A stretch of 64,000 bases of DNA from Rhizobium sp. CCGE531 (GCF_003627795.1 NZ_CP032686.1:620001-684000); one strand, 5' to 3'. Shown: positions 7,727 to 16,901, counted from the first letter of the stretch. Notes: generated by a model not told the origin, from the sequence alone. A program made the numbers and translations.

Positions 7727-8608
7727 TCACCGCTCCAGATCAGCTACCGGCGCGCTGCCGAACATGCTTTTGTACTCGCGGCTGAACTGCGACGGGCTTT
7801 TATAACCCACTTCATACGCCAGGCGAGATACATTGGTGCTCCCGCCGGCAAGAAGCTTCCGCGCCTCAAGCAAGCGGATATGGCGTTGAAACGCAAGCGG
7901 GCTGAACCCCGTGACTTCCTTGAAATGCCTGTGAAAGCTCGTAACGCTCATGTGAGAAGCCGCCGCCAGCACAGGAATATTGACAGGCTCGCTATGATTG
8001 GAAGCGAGCCAATCGGCCGCCGACTTGAGTTGTTGAAAGCGGCCGTTTCTCTGGCTGACCTGTCGGAGCGTATCGCCCATCGAACTCTGAAGCAGGCGAT
8101 AATAAAGCTCAAACTCGTAGTGTGGTGCCAGCGCACCGATATCGTCGGGCGCGTTGACCAGCCCGACGAGGCGCGCGAATGCGTCGCCGACGGGTCCGTC
8201 CAGGCCGCCGGCGGCGACTGCGCATGTCCAACGGTCCTCACGCTTGGGGATATCGAGCATGACGCGCGTCAAAATATCGGCATCAAGATGAAGGCTGATG
8301 CCGACATAGGGGAAATTAGGCTCAGCGCCGGTCAATTGGTGGCTGTAGGGCAGGCCAAAGGACGATACCGCGCAAGCGCCTGCGACCAGTTCGAACCGAT
8401 TGGCGCCCATTATCAAGACTTTGGTTCCGCGCAACACCGCATAGAACATGGGTTCGAACACCGCCGGAGTGGGCGACGTGGCCCTTGCGCTTGTCCAAAT
8501 CGTCAAGCGCGGAACGGGGGTGGGAACGCCCACTGTACCCGCATGCGCCGAAACAAACGGAGCAACGGCCTTTAACAGAAGTGTCGATGGCTTCACAGGA
8601 TCGAACAT
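7727..8608 (-). CDS. AraC-family transcriptional regulator
   Basis: 293 residues from ATG 8608; the longer frame begins at a TTG with no ribosome site and adds 46 poorly conserved residues. The N-terminal half matches the AraC N-terminal arabinose-binding-like domain found in many short-chain-dehydrogenase-linked regulators (MFYAVLRGTKVLIMG ... YVGISLHLD). The C-terminal ~100 residues carry two HTH motifs: VNIPVLAAASHMSVTSFHRHFKEVTG and RLAYEVGYKSPSQFSREYKSMFG (given in part). It is divergent from the SDR gene at 8786, its likely target. Confidence 0.93.
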   Translation of the reverse strand: MFDPVKPSTLLLKAVAPFVSAHAGTVGVPTPVPRLTIWTSARATSPTPAVFEPMFYAVLRGTKVLIMGANRFELVAGACAVSSFGLPYSHQLTGAEPNFPYVGISLHLDADILTRVMLDIPKREDRWTCAVAAGGLDGPVGDAFARLVGLVNAPDDIGALAPHYEFELYYRLLQSSMGDTLRQVSQRNGRFQQLKSAADWLASNHSEPVNIPVLAAASHMSVTSFHRHFKEVTGFSPLAFQRHIRLLEARKLLAGGSTNVSRLAYEVGYKSPSQFSREYKSMFGSAPVADLER

Positions 8609-8785
8609 CACGTCAGCATGTAGTGATTTGGTAGGATCAGGCAAGTGTCTGGGAAGATCAGGAATGTTGCCTGCGTCGCAACCGCCTATTTTGAGGCTCA
8701 ACAAAAAGCCTGCCGGAGCAGCCCGTAGCGAGGAATGAGCCTCCAAATCGGCGTCAAGGCGACAGGAATAGGAAAGGGTTCGACC

Positions 8786-9526
8786 ATGCAGGAACTAGCT
8801 GGAAAGAATGCGCTTGTCACTGGTGGATCGCGTGGCATCGGGGCTGCGATCGCGATTGCTCTGTCGAAGAAAGGTGCGAACGTTGCGATAACGTACGAGC
8901 GATCCGCCGACAGCGCGGAGCGACTTTCTCGGATTATTGAAGGGAATGGGGGCAAGGCAATCGCGATACAGGCCGACAGCGCGGATCCTGCGGCCATCCA
9001 GCGATCGGTGGACGAAACTGTCCGCGCACCGGGTGGTCTCGACATTCTCGTCAACAATGCGGCGATCGCGCGATACAACAATATCGCGGATTTCACGATC
9101 GAGGACATCGACGCGCTGCTTGCCGTTAACGTACGCGGGCCGGTTCTCGCTGCAAAGGCTGCCATCCCCCACCTCAAGGAAGGCGGGCGCATCATTACCA
9201 TCGGATCAGCGGGCGCGGATCGCATTGCCGGCGTGCCTGGGACGGTCTACTATATGACCAAAGGCGCGCTCCAGGCATTCAACCGTGGCCTCGCCCGCGA
9301 ACTTGGCTCCCGAGATATAACGGTTAATCTCGTCCAGCCTGGATCGACAAACACCGACGCGAACCCCGAGACGGGCGAATTTGCCGACTATCAGCGTGGT
9401 CTCAGCGCCCTTGGCCGCTTTAACCAGCCGGAGGATGTCGCGGCAGCAGTCGCGTTCCTCGCAACGCCGGCCGCCCGGCAAATCACCGGCACCATCCTTA
9501 CGGTGGACGGCGGCGCTCTTGCGTAG
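8786..9526 (+). CDS. Short-chain dehydrogenase/reductase
   Basis: 246 residues from ATG 8786 (AGGAAAGGG upstream). Classical SDR: cofactor motif TGGSRGIG (residues 12-19), DILVNNAA, catalytic Ser in TIGSAGA, YYMTK giving the Tyr-xxx-Lys pair, and C-terminal GTILTVDGG. An Arg-containing second strand (TYERSADS) suggests NADP(H). Cytoplasmic oxidoreductase of unknown substrate, likely under the divergent AraC regulator. Confidence 0.94.
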   Translation: MQELAGKNALVTGGSRGIGAAIAIALSKKGANVAITYERSADSAERLSRIIEGNGGKAIAIQADSADPAAIQRSVDETVRAPGGLDILVNNAAIARYNNIADFTIEDIDALLAVNVRGPVLAAKAAIPHLKEGGRIITIGSAGADRIAGVPGTVYYMTKGALQAFNRGLARELGSRDITVNLVQPGSTNTDANPETGEFADYQRGLSALGRFNQPEDVAAAVAFLATPAARQITGTILTVDGGALA

Positions 9527-9899
9527 TGTTTGGTAATGGTTGTTGGTTGCCCGGCGGAGGTCAGGCAACCTTCGCCTTGTGAATAGTGTATCAGCCGGAG
9601 AATTTGCGTTCCTCGTTCCGCGACAGAGTTTTGCCGATGCGATGACTATTCGAGCCCGCTCCGCAACGCTACCAAACTCAGTGAGAAGTAGATCGGCCAG
9701 GCAAGGCCTATTGCTAGCCGCTTCAAAACGAGAGACCGGGGATGTGAGTGCATGGCCCAAGTGAGCTTGGGGCAGATGACGGCTGCTGCGGCGCTGAATG
9801 ATCTGGAACATATCCTGGCAGGCACGGATGGGCTTAGAGGCGGCCTGCAGCGTTGTGACCATTAAAGGCAGAACGTCCCACGCGGGAAAGGAATAGCAC
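9527..9899. other. Intergenic region with a relic LysR promoter
   Basis: No gene is supported; long minus-strand frames here are shadows. It holds a copy of the LysR leader found at 11981-12001 (see repeat at 9605) and then 240 bp of unassigned sequence before the quinone oxidoreductase gene. Confidence 0.5.
9605..9625. repeat. 21-base exact repeat of a LysR gene leader, copy 1
   Basis: Identical to 11981-12001, which on the minus strand contains the ribosome site of the LysR gene ending at 11978. The box CGATGACTA follows at the same 15-base distance in both copies (9640-9648; 12016-12024). No LysR coding sequence adjoins copy 1. Confidence 0.85.
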
Positions 9900-10856
9900 A
9901 TGAAGGCTGCAGTCTATGAGAACCCCGGCCCCCCGACAGTCTTAAGATATGCCGATGTGCCGGATTCCGTCTGTGGACCGGGGGACGTTCTAATCGCGGT
10001 CGAGGCGATTTCGATTGAAGGCGGCGACCTGGTCAATCGGCGCTCGACGCCGCAGCGCCCTTCGTGGATCGTCGGTTATGCTGCTGCCGGGACCATCGTC
10101 GCGATCGGTCAAAATGTAAGGGATAGGACGGTTGGCCAAAAAGTGACAGCCTTCGACATGCAGGGATCGCATGCCGAACTCTGGGCCGTGCCTGCCTCGC
10201 GCACATGGTTGATGCCGAACGACGTCGACATGGCGCAAGCCGCGGCGCTACCAATCTCTTTCGGAACGGCCCGCCACTGCGTCATCACCAAGGGCAGGCT
10301 AAATGAAGGCGAAACAGTTCTGATCCAGGCCGCCGCTGGGGGCGTCGGCCTGGCCGCCGTTCAGCTGGCGCGTCAAGCGGGGGCGACGGTCATTGCGGTT
10401 GCCGGTGGTCGCGAACGCCAGACGCGCCTGACCGAGCTTGGCGCTACCCATGTCATTGATCGATTTGAGCAGGACGTTGTTGGTGAAGTCCGTCGGTTGA
10501 CCGATGGCAAGGGGGCTGATCTTGTAATCGACCCAGTGGGATCGACCTTGCAAGGTTCCCTTTCCGCGTTGGCAGCCGAAGGGCGTCTCGTCTTTGTGGG
10601 GAACGCCGGCGGTGGCATTCTCGATGTCGATCTCTGGTCCCCAATGCAGAACAATCAGACCCTTTACGGCGTTTTCATGGGATCGCTGTTCGAACGGCTT
10701 TCCGTGCATCGGACGGTTGACGAACTTCTCGAGGCCGTGGCGGAAAGACGGCTCGACGTTGTCATCGATAATGTCTTTCCGCTGCGAGAGGCATCAAAAG
10801 CACACGAGTATGCAGAAACGGCAAGGCCATTGGGCCGCGTCGTGATGACACCCTGA
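9900..10856 (+). CDS. Zinc-independent NADPH:quinone oxidoreductase (MDR/QOR type)
   Basis: 318 residues, normal for the quinone oxidoreductase branch of the medium-chain dehydrogenase superfamily. The N-terminal GroES-like fold carries GDVLIAVEAISIEGGDL; the Rossmann motif is AAAGGVG (residues 144-150). Zinc-binding Cys/His of alcohol dehydrogenases are absent. Expected to reduce quinones or enones with NADPH in the cytoplasm. GGAAAGGAA precedes the ATG. The relic LysR leader upstream hints that a divergent regulator once sat here. Confidence 0.93.
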   Translation: MKAAVYENPGPPTVLRYADVPDSVCGPGDVLIAVEAISIEGGDLVNRRSTPQRPSWIVGYAAAGTIVAIGQNVRDRTVGQKVTAFDMQGSHAELWAVPASRTWLMPNDVDMAQAAALPISFGTARHCVITKGRLNEGETVLIQAAAGGVGLAAVQLARQAGATVIAVAGGRERQTRLTELGATHVIDRFEQDVVGEVRRLTDGKGADLVIDPVGSTLQGSLSALAAEGRLVFVGNAGGGILDVDLWSPMQNNQTLYGVFMGSLFERLSVHRTVDELLEAVAERRLDVVIDNVFPLREASKAHEYAETARPLGRVVMTP

Positions 10857-10901
10857 CGCTGAGGTGTCGAGCAATGGTTTGGCGGGAGGAGCGCAGTCGA
10901 T

Positions 10902-11057
10902 ATGAAACGCATTTCGTTAAGGAACAGAAATATTGACGTTGCAGGGAATGTCCATCTGCCTCCCGGCTTCGATGAGGGTCGATCATATCCCGCACTTATT
11001 TTGTCGACCCCCGGGAGCAGCGTGAAGGAGCAGATCGGCGCAATCTACGCGTCGTGA
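10902..11057 (+). pseudogene. Truncated alpha/beta hydrolase (N-terminal 51 codons)
   Basis: An ORF with a strong GGGAGGA ribosome site reads MKRISLRNRN IDVAGN, VHLPPGFDEG and YPALILSTPGSSVKEQIG, then TGA. This is the start of a dienelactone-hydrolase-like family (AGNLHLP ... GGGVKEQ). The nucleophile, Asp and His regions are missing; sequence after 11057 does not continue the fold. It lies at the 3' end of the LysR gene, so a deletion probably joined the two. Confidence 0.6.
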
Positions 11058-11084
11058 CCGTCGCGATCTGCCGCTCTATATCCG

Positions 11085-11978
11085 TTAGATGGGCTGTTCG
11101 TTTCCCTGCCCGCTATCATCGAAACACTCGATCAGCATTTCGGTCAGGACGCGGACCTTTCTAGAGGGGTGCTGTCCCGGCGGACGGACGACATAGATTC
11201 CGGCCGGGGGTGGCGGATGATTTTTCATGACCGTCACCAACGTGCCGGAATTGCGATAGTCCCGGGTGAGGCCATCGGGGAGGGCAGCGATACCCAAACC
11301 GGCCGCGGCAGCGACGACGAGAGCCGCCCCGTTGTCAGCCTTGAAACGGCCTTGCGGGCGAATGGTCAGGATCTTGTCGCCGTCCATCACCTGCCACGTT
11401 TCCATCCCCTGCATAAGCGCCTGATGCGTGACGAGTTCCGCCGGTGTTTCCGGGGAGCCATGGGCTTTGATATAGGCGGGGCTCGCGACGTATTTTCCAT
11501 AGAGGGGACCAACGCGTCTTGCAATCAGGTTGGAATCTTGAAGCGTACCGACCCGGATCGCGCAATCAAACCCTTCCGCGATCAAGTCCACGAAACGGTC
11601 GCTATAGCTGGTCTGGATCTGCAGTTGCGGATGGCGAGATGCCATTTGCGCAATAACAGATGCAAAATGGGTGGGGCCGAAGGAAAGGGGTGCGGCAACT
11701 CTCAGGCGGCCACTCAGTTCGCCGGCGGGCAGGATCGTGTCTCTGGCGACATCGATCTCGGCGCTGACCCTGGCGGCATAATCCCGGAAAGTGGCGCCCG
11801 CTTCCGTCAAGGACGCCCCGCGTGTCGACCTTGCAAGCAGTTGGACGCCCAGCTCAGCCTCAAGCCTTACGAGCCGTCGGCTGACCATTGATTTGGAGAC
11901 GCCCAGCCGGAGCGCAGCAGACGTCACTCCGCCCGCATCCGCAACCTCCACAAACGTCCGCAGATCTTCGATGTCCAT
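11085..11978 (-). CDS. LysR-family transcriptional regulator A
   Basis: 297 residues from ATG 11978, preceded by GAGGAAC; the longer frame adds 34 non-conserved residues. N-terminal winged HTH: MDIEDLRTFVEVADAGG, then LGVSKSMVSRRLVRLE. The rest is the two-lobed effector domain (LRVAAPLSFGPTHF, GFDCAIRVGTLQDSN). Divergent from the isochorismatase-like gene at 12131, which it probably controls. It is clearly paralogous to the LysR genes at 14075 and 17288. Confidence 0.95.
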   Translation of the reverse strand: MDIEDLRTFVEVADAGGVTSAALRLGVSKSMVSRRLVRLEAELGVQLLARSTRGASLTEAGATFRDYAARVSAEIDVARDTILPAGELSGRLRVAAPLSFGPTHFASVIAQMASRHPQLQIQTSYSDRFVDLIAEGFDCAIRVGTLQDSNLIARRVGPLYGKYVASPAYIKAHGSPETPAELVTHQALMQGMETWQVMDGDKILTIRPQGRFKADNGAALVVAAAAGLGIAALPDGLTRDYRNSGTLVTVMKNHPPPPAGIYVVRPPGQHPSRKVRVLTEMLIECFDDSGQGNEQPI

Positions 11979-11980
11979 GC

Positions 11981-12001
11981 TGCGTTCCTCGTTCCGCGAC
12001 A
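11981..12001. repeat. 21-base exact repeat, copy 2 (LysR A leader)
   Basis: Contains the Shine-Dalgarno region of LysR A on the minus strand; identical to 9605-9625. Confidence 0.85.
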
Positions 12002-12130
12002 CTCTTCGGCACAAACGATGACTACCGCATCGAAATCGGGAATGACAAGGTCCTTTCGCAGACGGCGCTTCGGAGGGCATTCGCCCCTCCCGCAGTGTGT
12101 CTCAATCAACCGCCAACATAGGATGTAAGT

Positions 12131-12793
12131 ATGACCTTTCGTAACGGCCTTGACTCGCTTCTTCGTCCCGAAGACTCCGTCCTCGTCATGATCGACCATC
12201 AGCCTTATCAGCTCGCGAACGTGAACAGCCACGATCCGCAGGCGGTCGTGAACAACACTACGGCGCTTGCGAAAGCGGCAAAGGTTTTCAACGTTCCTAC
12301 GATCCTGACGAGTGTGATCGCCGGCCGTGGTGGCCTGCTCTTCAAACACCTCACCGATGTTTTCCCGGGACAAGAGGTGATCGACCGTACATTCATCAAC
12401 ACCTGGCAGGACCCGAAAGTGGTGGACGTGGTCAAGGCCACTGGCCGCAAGCAGCTCATCATTGCTGGTCTGTGGACCGAAGTCTGCGTTGCGATGCCGG
12501 CTATCCAGGCTGCCGGCGAGGGCTGGGACGTTACGGTGATCACCGACGCGTCGGGTGGCACCTCGGTCGAAGCGCATCAGGTCGCCATCCAGCGGATGAT
12601 CGGGGCCGGCATCAACATGATGACCTGGCTCGCGATCGCTGCCGAATGGCAGCGCGATTGGGCCCGTGAGGAGACTGCGGCTGCGCTGACGGACGTCATC
12701 ATCGAGCATGCCGGTGGCAGCGGCATCGCCTATCTGTGGGAACAGCAACTTCTCAATACGCCCGTACAGGCGGCCAGCCAGGCCGGTCTTTAA
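12131..12793 (+). CDS. Isochorismatase-like cysteine hydrolase (YcaC type)
   Basis: 220 residues. Catalytic Asp22 in VMIDHQ and nucleophile Cys119 in GLWTEVCVAMPA fit the isochorismatase-like superfamily; length and the WTEVC pattern point to the YcaC branch of oligomeric hydrolases with uncertain substrate. Begins MTFRNGLDSLLRPED, a start also seen as a relic at 18359. Divergent from LysR A across a 152-bp intergenic region holding the likely LysR binding site. Confidence 0.92.
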   Translation: MTFRNGLDSLLRPEDSVLVMIDHQPYQLANVNSHDPQAVVNNTTALAKAAKVFNVPTILTSVIAGRGGLLFKHLTDVFPGQEVIDRTFINTWQDPKVVDVVKATGRKQLIIAGLWTEVCVAMPAIQAAGEGWDVTVITDASGGTSVEAHQVAIQRMIGAGINMMTWLAIAAEWQRDWAREETAAALTDVIIEHAGGSGIAYLWEQQLLNTPVQAASQAGL

Positions 12794-12802
12794 AAGCTGA
12801 CT

Positions 12803-12863
12803 GGGATGGCGAAATCTCGAGCTGATGGCGCCGTAAAGGCTCCCCAGTCGGCCTCGCCATCCC
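12803..12863. terminator. Long inverted repeat after the isochorismatase gene
   Basis: GGGATGGCGA (12803-12812) and TCGCCATCCC (12854-12863) are perfect complements enclosing 41 bases, just past the stop codon. No U-tract is visible; it could be a 3' processing or termination structure. Confidence 0.45.
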
Positions 12864-13006
12864 GTCTCAAGAATGTTCAGGCTTGGCAGCCGTGCACCGA
12901 CGCGAAAGATGCGCCTGCGACCACCGTGACGGCGACTATCTGAGGGTGGAAATGAAACTGACCTGTAGCGACGACAACGAACCGCGCAATCAACTAAGGA
13001 TCAAGC

Positions 13007-14038
13007 ATGGAAATCGGTATCGACAGTTTTGCAGCCATCCTTCCTGATCCGAAAACGGGTAAGCTCCCGTCACCGTCGGATCGCATGGCCGAGCTTATCG
13101 ATGAGGTCGTTGTCGCTGATCGCGTCGGGCTCGATGTCTTCGGTATCGGCGAGCATCATCGGGGTGAGTTTCTCGACTCCGCCCCGGCCGTCATTCTGGC
13201 CGCGGCCGCGGCCCGCACTGCCCGTATCCGGTTGGCGAGTGCGGTCACGGTTCTCAGTGCCGCCGATCCGGTGCGTGTCTTCCAGGAATTCGCCACGCTC
13301 GACCTGATTTCCAGGGGGCGTACCGAACTCGTGGTCGGCCGGGGATCCTTTGTCGAGGCCTATCCGCTGTTCGGCCTCGATACGCGTCATTATGACGAGC
13401 TCTTTGCCGAAAAGCTCGACCTGTTTCTCAAGCTCGGCGAGGCGAGAGATATCACCTGGGAAGGCCGCTTTCGTCCGCAGCTCAAAGGGCAAGGCGTCTT
13501 TCCGCGTCCACATCAATCACGGCTTCCAGTCTGGATCGGCGCCGGCGGTTCGCCGGAATCCTTCGCTCGCGCCGGTGCACTCGGCCTTCCCTTGATGGTG
13601 GCGATCATTGGCGGCAGCTTCGAGCGCTTCCGGCCGCTCGTCGATCTCTATCGCGAAACCGGTCAACGCGTCGGGCATGATCCGGGGAAACTCAAGGTGG
13701 GAGTCCATGCAATGGGTTTCGTCGGCGAGACCGACATGGCTGCAAAGGATGCCTTCTTTCCCGGATGGGCGCATTTGACGACGAAGATCGGTCGGGAGCG
13801 CGGCTGGTCGCCACCGACGCGACAGCAGTTCGAGATCATGGCGGGTCCTGACGGTGCATTCCTGGTCGGCGATCCGAAAACCGTTGCCGCCAAGATGTGG
13901 CGGGCCAACGAAACGCTTGGTGGCCTTTCGCGCATCACCTTCCAGATGAGTACGGCTTCGCTTGAAACGACCGCGATGAAGCAGTCGATCGAGCTTCTGG
14001 GCACCGAGATCGCTCCGATCATCAGGGCCGCGCGATAG
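13007..14038 (+). CDS. LLM-class flavin-dependent oxidoreductase (luciferase-like)
   Basis: 343 residues with the bacterial-luciferase TIM-barrel pattern: VGLDVFGIGEHHRGEF near residue 45, RIRLASAVTVLSAADPVRVFQEFATLD (in part) and LPVWIGAGGSPES in the C-terminal half. Members use reduced FMN or F420 to oxygenate substrates such as alkanes, sulfonates or xenobiotics. No partner flavin reductase is adjacent. The next gene, LysR B, begins 36 bp downstream on the same strand. Confidence 0.93.
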   Translation: MEIGIDSFAAILPDPKTGKLPSPSDRMAELIDEVVVADRVGLDVFGIGEHHRGEFLDSAPAVILAAAAARTARIRLASAVTVLSAADPVRVFQEFATLDLISRGRTELVVGRGSFVEAYPLFGLDTRHYDELFAEKLDLFLKLGEARDITWEGRFRPQLKGQGVFPRPHQSRLPVWIGAGGSPESFARAGALGLPLMVAIIGGSFERFRPLVDLYRETGQRVGHDPGKLKVGVHAMGFVGETDMAAKDAFFPGWAHLTTKIGRERGWSPPTRQQFEIMAGPDGAFLVGDPKTVAAKMWRANETLGGLSRITFQMSTASLETTAMKQSIELLGTEIAPIIRAAR

Positions 14039-14074
14039 GACGGTATCCACGGTGTCGGAACGGAGGAATGCCAA

Positions 14075-14965
14075 ATGGACATCGAAGATCTGCGGGTATT
14101 CGTCGAGGTGGCCGATTCGGGAGGTATCACTTCGGCTGCGCGTCGACTGGGTGTCTCCAAGTCCATGGTCAGCCGCGCTCTCACCAGGATCGAGGGTGCG
14201 CTCGGCGCCCAGCTTCTTGCACGAACGACACGGGGAGCCGGTCTGACGGAAGCCGGGGCGTTGTTTCGCGACCACGCAGCACGGGTCTGCGCCGAGATCG
14301 ACACCGCGCGCGAGGCGATCCTGCCGCAAGGTGACCTTCGCGGACGCCTCCGGATCGCAGTTCCGCTGACATCGGGTCCGGTGCATTTTGCACCGGTTCT
14401 AGCCAAAATGGCGCGCCAGCACCCGCAGCTTCAGATCCATGCCGACTACAGCGACCGGTTCGTTGACCTGATCGTCGACGGGTTTGATTGCGCGATCCGT
14501 GTTGGCGTCTTGCGTGACTCGAACCTGATGGCAAAACGGGTCGGCGAGATCTACGGCAAGCTGGTAGCGAGCCCGGACTATATAAGATTGCACGGCTCGC
14601 CGGAGACGCCCGAAGAAATCGCGTCCCACCGGGCTCTGGTCGGTGCGGAGAGCTGGCGATTTATGGATGGCGACAAGATCATCACCGTGCAGCCGCAGGG
14701 CCGCTTCAGGACCGACAACGGCATGGCGCTTGCGAGCGCAGCCGCTGAAGGGCTCGGCGTCGCCTGGCTCCCCGATTGCGTCACCCTCGATTATCTTGCT
14801 TCAGGGGCTCTCGTTCCAATCATGACACGTTTTCCGCTACCGGTCGGCGGGGTCTATGTCGTACGATCTCCGAGCCCGCATCCGTCCCGAAAAGTGCGGG
14901 TCCTCTCGGAGCTCCTGATCGAATCTTTTGAAACTGACGCGCATCTTTGGGGCGCTGGGCGTTGA
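14075..14965 (+). CDS. LysR-family transcriptional regulator B
   Basis: 296 residues. HTH region MDIEDLRVFVEVADSGG and RRLGVSKSMVSRALTRIE; effector domain includes LRGRLRIAVPLTSGPVHF and GFDCAIRVGVLRDSN. Highly similar in pattern to LysR A and C, so the three arose by duplication. Unlike A and C it is codirectional with its upstream neighbour. GGAGGAA precedes the ATG. Confidence 0.95.
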   Translation: MDIEDLRVFVEVADSGGITSAARRLGVSKSMVSRALTRIEGALGAQLLARTTRGAGLTEAGALFRDHAARVCAEIDTAREAILPQGDLRGRLRIAVPLTSGPVHFAPVLAKMARQHPQLQIHADYSDRFVDLIVDGFDCAIRVGVLRDSNLMAKRVGEIYGKLVASPDYIRLHGSPETPEEIASHRALVGAESWRFMDGDKIITVQPQGRFRTDNGMALASAAAEGLGVAWLPDCVTLDYLASGALVPIMTRFPLPVGGVYVVRSPSPHPSRKVRVLSELLIESFETDAHLWGAGR

Positions 14966-15132
14966 TGCGGTGAGCAGGGTGTTCCGCTTGCCGCAACACA
15001 GCGTGGCGCTCCCCGCAGCTAGTCGCGGGCGCTGTCGCTTTCTAGTTTCGGTGCGGCTTTGGCCGACCGGGTAGCCGAACGGGAGGGCAGTCGAGCCACG
15101 CTTACACTTTGTAGTGAAGAGGAGAAAATACA

Positions 15133-16068
15133 TTGAGTTGGAATCCCGCCATTGCACCAGCCTGTCCTGAAGAGATCGGCCTGGATGCGATCGACACGCT
15201 CATCATTCCACGCTCGCGCGACCTCGGTGGCTTCGAAGTTCGGCGCGCCTTGCCTGCTCCGAAGCGCCAGATGGTGGGTCCGTTCATCTTCTTCGACCAG
15301 GTCGGCCCTGCGGAACTCCTGACTGGTCAGGGCATCGATGTGCGACCGCACCCGCATATCGGACTGGGAACAGTCACCTATCTCTATCGCGGCGAATTCC
15401 ATCATCGCGACAGCACTGGTGCCGACCAGATCATTCGCCCCGGAGCACTGAACTGGATGGTCGCGGGCCGAGGTGTCTCGCATTCCGAGCGCACCACGCC
15501 AGAGGGTCGCCGCGGGCCGCAAAGTCTGCTGGGGATCCAGACCTGGGTGGCGCTTCCCGACAGCCATGAAGACATGGCGCCGATGTTCGAACATCATGGA
15601 ACACAATCACTGCCCATGATCGAGGATCGCGGCGCAACGGTTCGGCTTATCCTGGGAAATGCCTATGGGAAGGTCGCTCCTGCGAGGATGTTTTCTGAGA
15701 CCTTCTATGCCGATGTCATGCTGGAAGCAGGTGCCCGACTGCCCATGCCGGACGATCACGAGGATCGTGCGATCTATATCGTCGAAGGCTCTATCTCGAT
15801 CGCCGGCCAGGACTTCGAAGCGCCACAGATGATGGTGTTCCGTCCCGGGGACAGGATCACGGTGACCGCAGGCGGTCAAGGTGCGAGGCTGATGGCCCTT
15901 GGCGGCGCGACGCTTTCGGGACCACGCTACATCTGGTGGAACTTCGTCGCATCCTCGAAGGAGCGCATAGAAGAGGCCAAGGCCGAATGGCGTGCCGAGA
16001 ATTGGGGGAAGGGGCGTTTCGATCTCCCGGTTGACGACAGGGATGAGCACATTCCCTTGCCCGAGTAA
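15133..16068 (+). CDS. Pirin-family protein
   Basis: 311 residues from a TTG start with GAGGAG 8 bases upstream. The pirin N-terminal cupin is clear: RPHPHIGLGTVTYLYRGEF carries the metal-binding His residues, followed by HSERTTPEG. The C-terminal cupin is seen in AIYIVEGSISIAGQ. Pirins bind Fe(II) and some have quercetinase activity or act as redox-dependent cofactors. Location in a redox-gene region fits, but the substrate is unknown. Confidence 0.93.
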   Translation: MSWNPAIAPACPEEIGLDAIDTLIIPRSRDLGGFEVRRALPAPKRQMVGPFIFFDQVGPAELLTGQGIDVRPHPHIGLGTVTYLYRGEFHHRDSTGADQIIRPGALNWMVAGRGVSHSERTTPEGRRGPQSLLGIQTWVALPDSHEDMAPMFEHHGTQSLPMIEDRGATVRLILGNAYGKVAPARMFSETFYADVMLEAGARLPMPDDHEDRAIYIVEGSISIAGQDFEAPQMMVFRPGDRITVTAGGQGARLMALGGATLSGPRYIWWNFVASSKERIEEAKAEWRAENWGKGRFDLPVDDRDEHIPLPE

Positions 16069-16156
16069 TCTCTACAGATCGGTTTCAACTAGAAAGACCA
16101 TCTAATAATGGGCGGGTCGGCACGTAAACACAGGGTTGATGACGGAGGAAAATGCA

Positions 16157-16444
16157 TTGAGCAAAGAGGTTAAACGGGAAGATGGCGTGTCAAAGGGGCG
16201 GTACCGGATCGTCGTTGATGGGCACGAGGCCGAGATGACATACAGTCGAGCGGGTCAAAAGCTGATCATCATCGACCACACGGATGTTCCTGCCGCCTTG
16301 CGCGGTCGAAAAATCGGCGAGCAATTGGTCCGGCAGGCGGTAGAGGACGCCCGGCGCGAAGGCATCACGATCATACCGCTTTGCCCATTCGCGAAAGCGC
16401 AGATAGAGCGCCATGCGGGATGGCAGGATGTTTTGAGAAAGTGA
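16157..16444 (+). CDS. Small GNAT-type N-acetyltransferase (YjdJ-like)
   Basis: 95 residues from TTG 16157, chosen because GGAGG lies 8 bases upstream; ATG 16139 would overlap that site. The fold core VPAALRGRKIGEQLVRQAVEDARREG holds the acetyl-CoA loop (RGRKIG), followed by IIPLCPFAKAQIERH. This matches the minimal Gcn5-related family that ends with CPFAxxxxxRHPEW. Substrate unknown. Same-strand follower of the pirin gene. Confidence 0.88.
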   Translation: MSKEVKREDGVSKGRYRIVVDGHEAEMTYSRAGQKLIIIDHTDVPAALRGRKIGEQLVRQAVEDARREGITIIPLCPFAKAQIERHAGWQDVLRK

Positions 16445-16559
16445 AAAATTCTGCCGAACAAAGAACCAGAGCCGGCGATAAGGAATGTTATGCGGAAGAA
16501 CACCTATCTGTTTCAAGGGGCGAAGCAGGCCCTTCAAGCTACTGCCGGAGAGATGAACA

Positions 16560-16901
16560 ATGGCCGAAAACACTCCTGAACTAACTTTGGCAGAGCGCCA
16601 GATCGCCGAGGTCATCAGTCGCACCGACAGGATGCTGGCTGCCGCAGTCTCGCGCGCCTTGGAGGATGCGACCGAACGAGCTGCCGAGGATATGCGAGCG
16701 ATCGGGCAGGAAGATGTGGCGCCGGCAATGCAATATTTCGCGGCCGTTGTTCACCAGCGAATGTATTGTCTCATGTGTGGCGCAGACCCGGATACATTTG
16801 AAGGGGGAAACCCTGAAACTGCTTACCACGTCATCCGCAACTCCCAGAATATCGCCAGGCACTATTGGTCAGCAGACATTGAGCCTTACCCAGCGAAATA
16901 G
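16560..16901 (+). CDS. Hypothetical protein
   Basis: 113 residues, not recognised. ATG follows CCGGAGAG. The N-terminal half is helical and charged; the C-terminal half holds a CLMCGADP segment, which could bind a metal but has only one Cys pair. No membrane segment or signal. Position after the GNAT gene suggests a shared transcript. Coding status is plausible but unproven. Confidence 0.5.
   Translation: MAENTPELTLAERQIAEVISRTDRMLAAAVSRALEDATERAAEDMRAIGQEDVAPAMQYFAAVVHQRMYCLMCGADPDTFEGGNPETAYHVIRNSQNIARHYWSADIEPYPAK

Noticed and set aside
9206..9901. 231-codon minus-strand frame over the SDR 3' end and intergenic region
   Set aside because: It overlaps a clear SDR gene on the other strand and resembles no family.
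12803..12863. The inverted repeat as a riboswitch or small RNA
   Set aside because: It is a single long-range stem downstream of a stop codon with no recognisable aptamer; a 3' structure is simpler.
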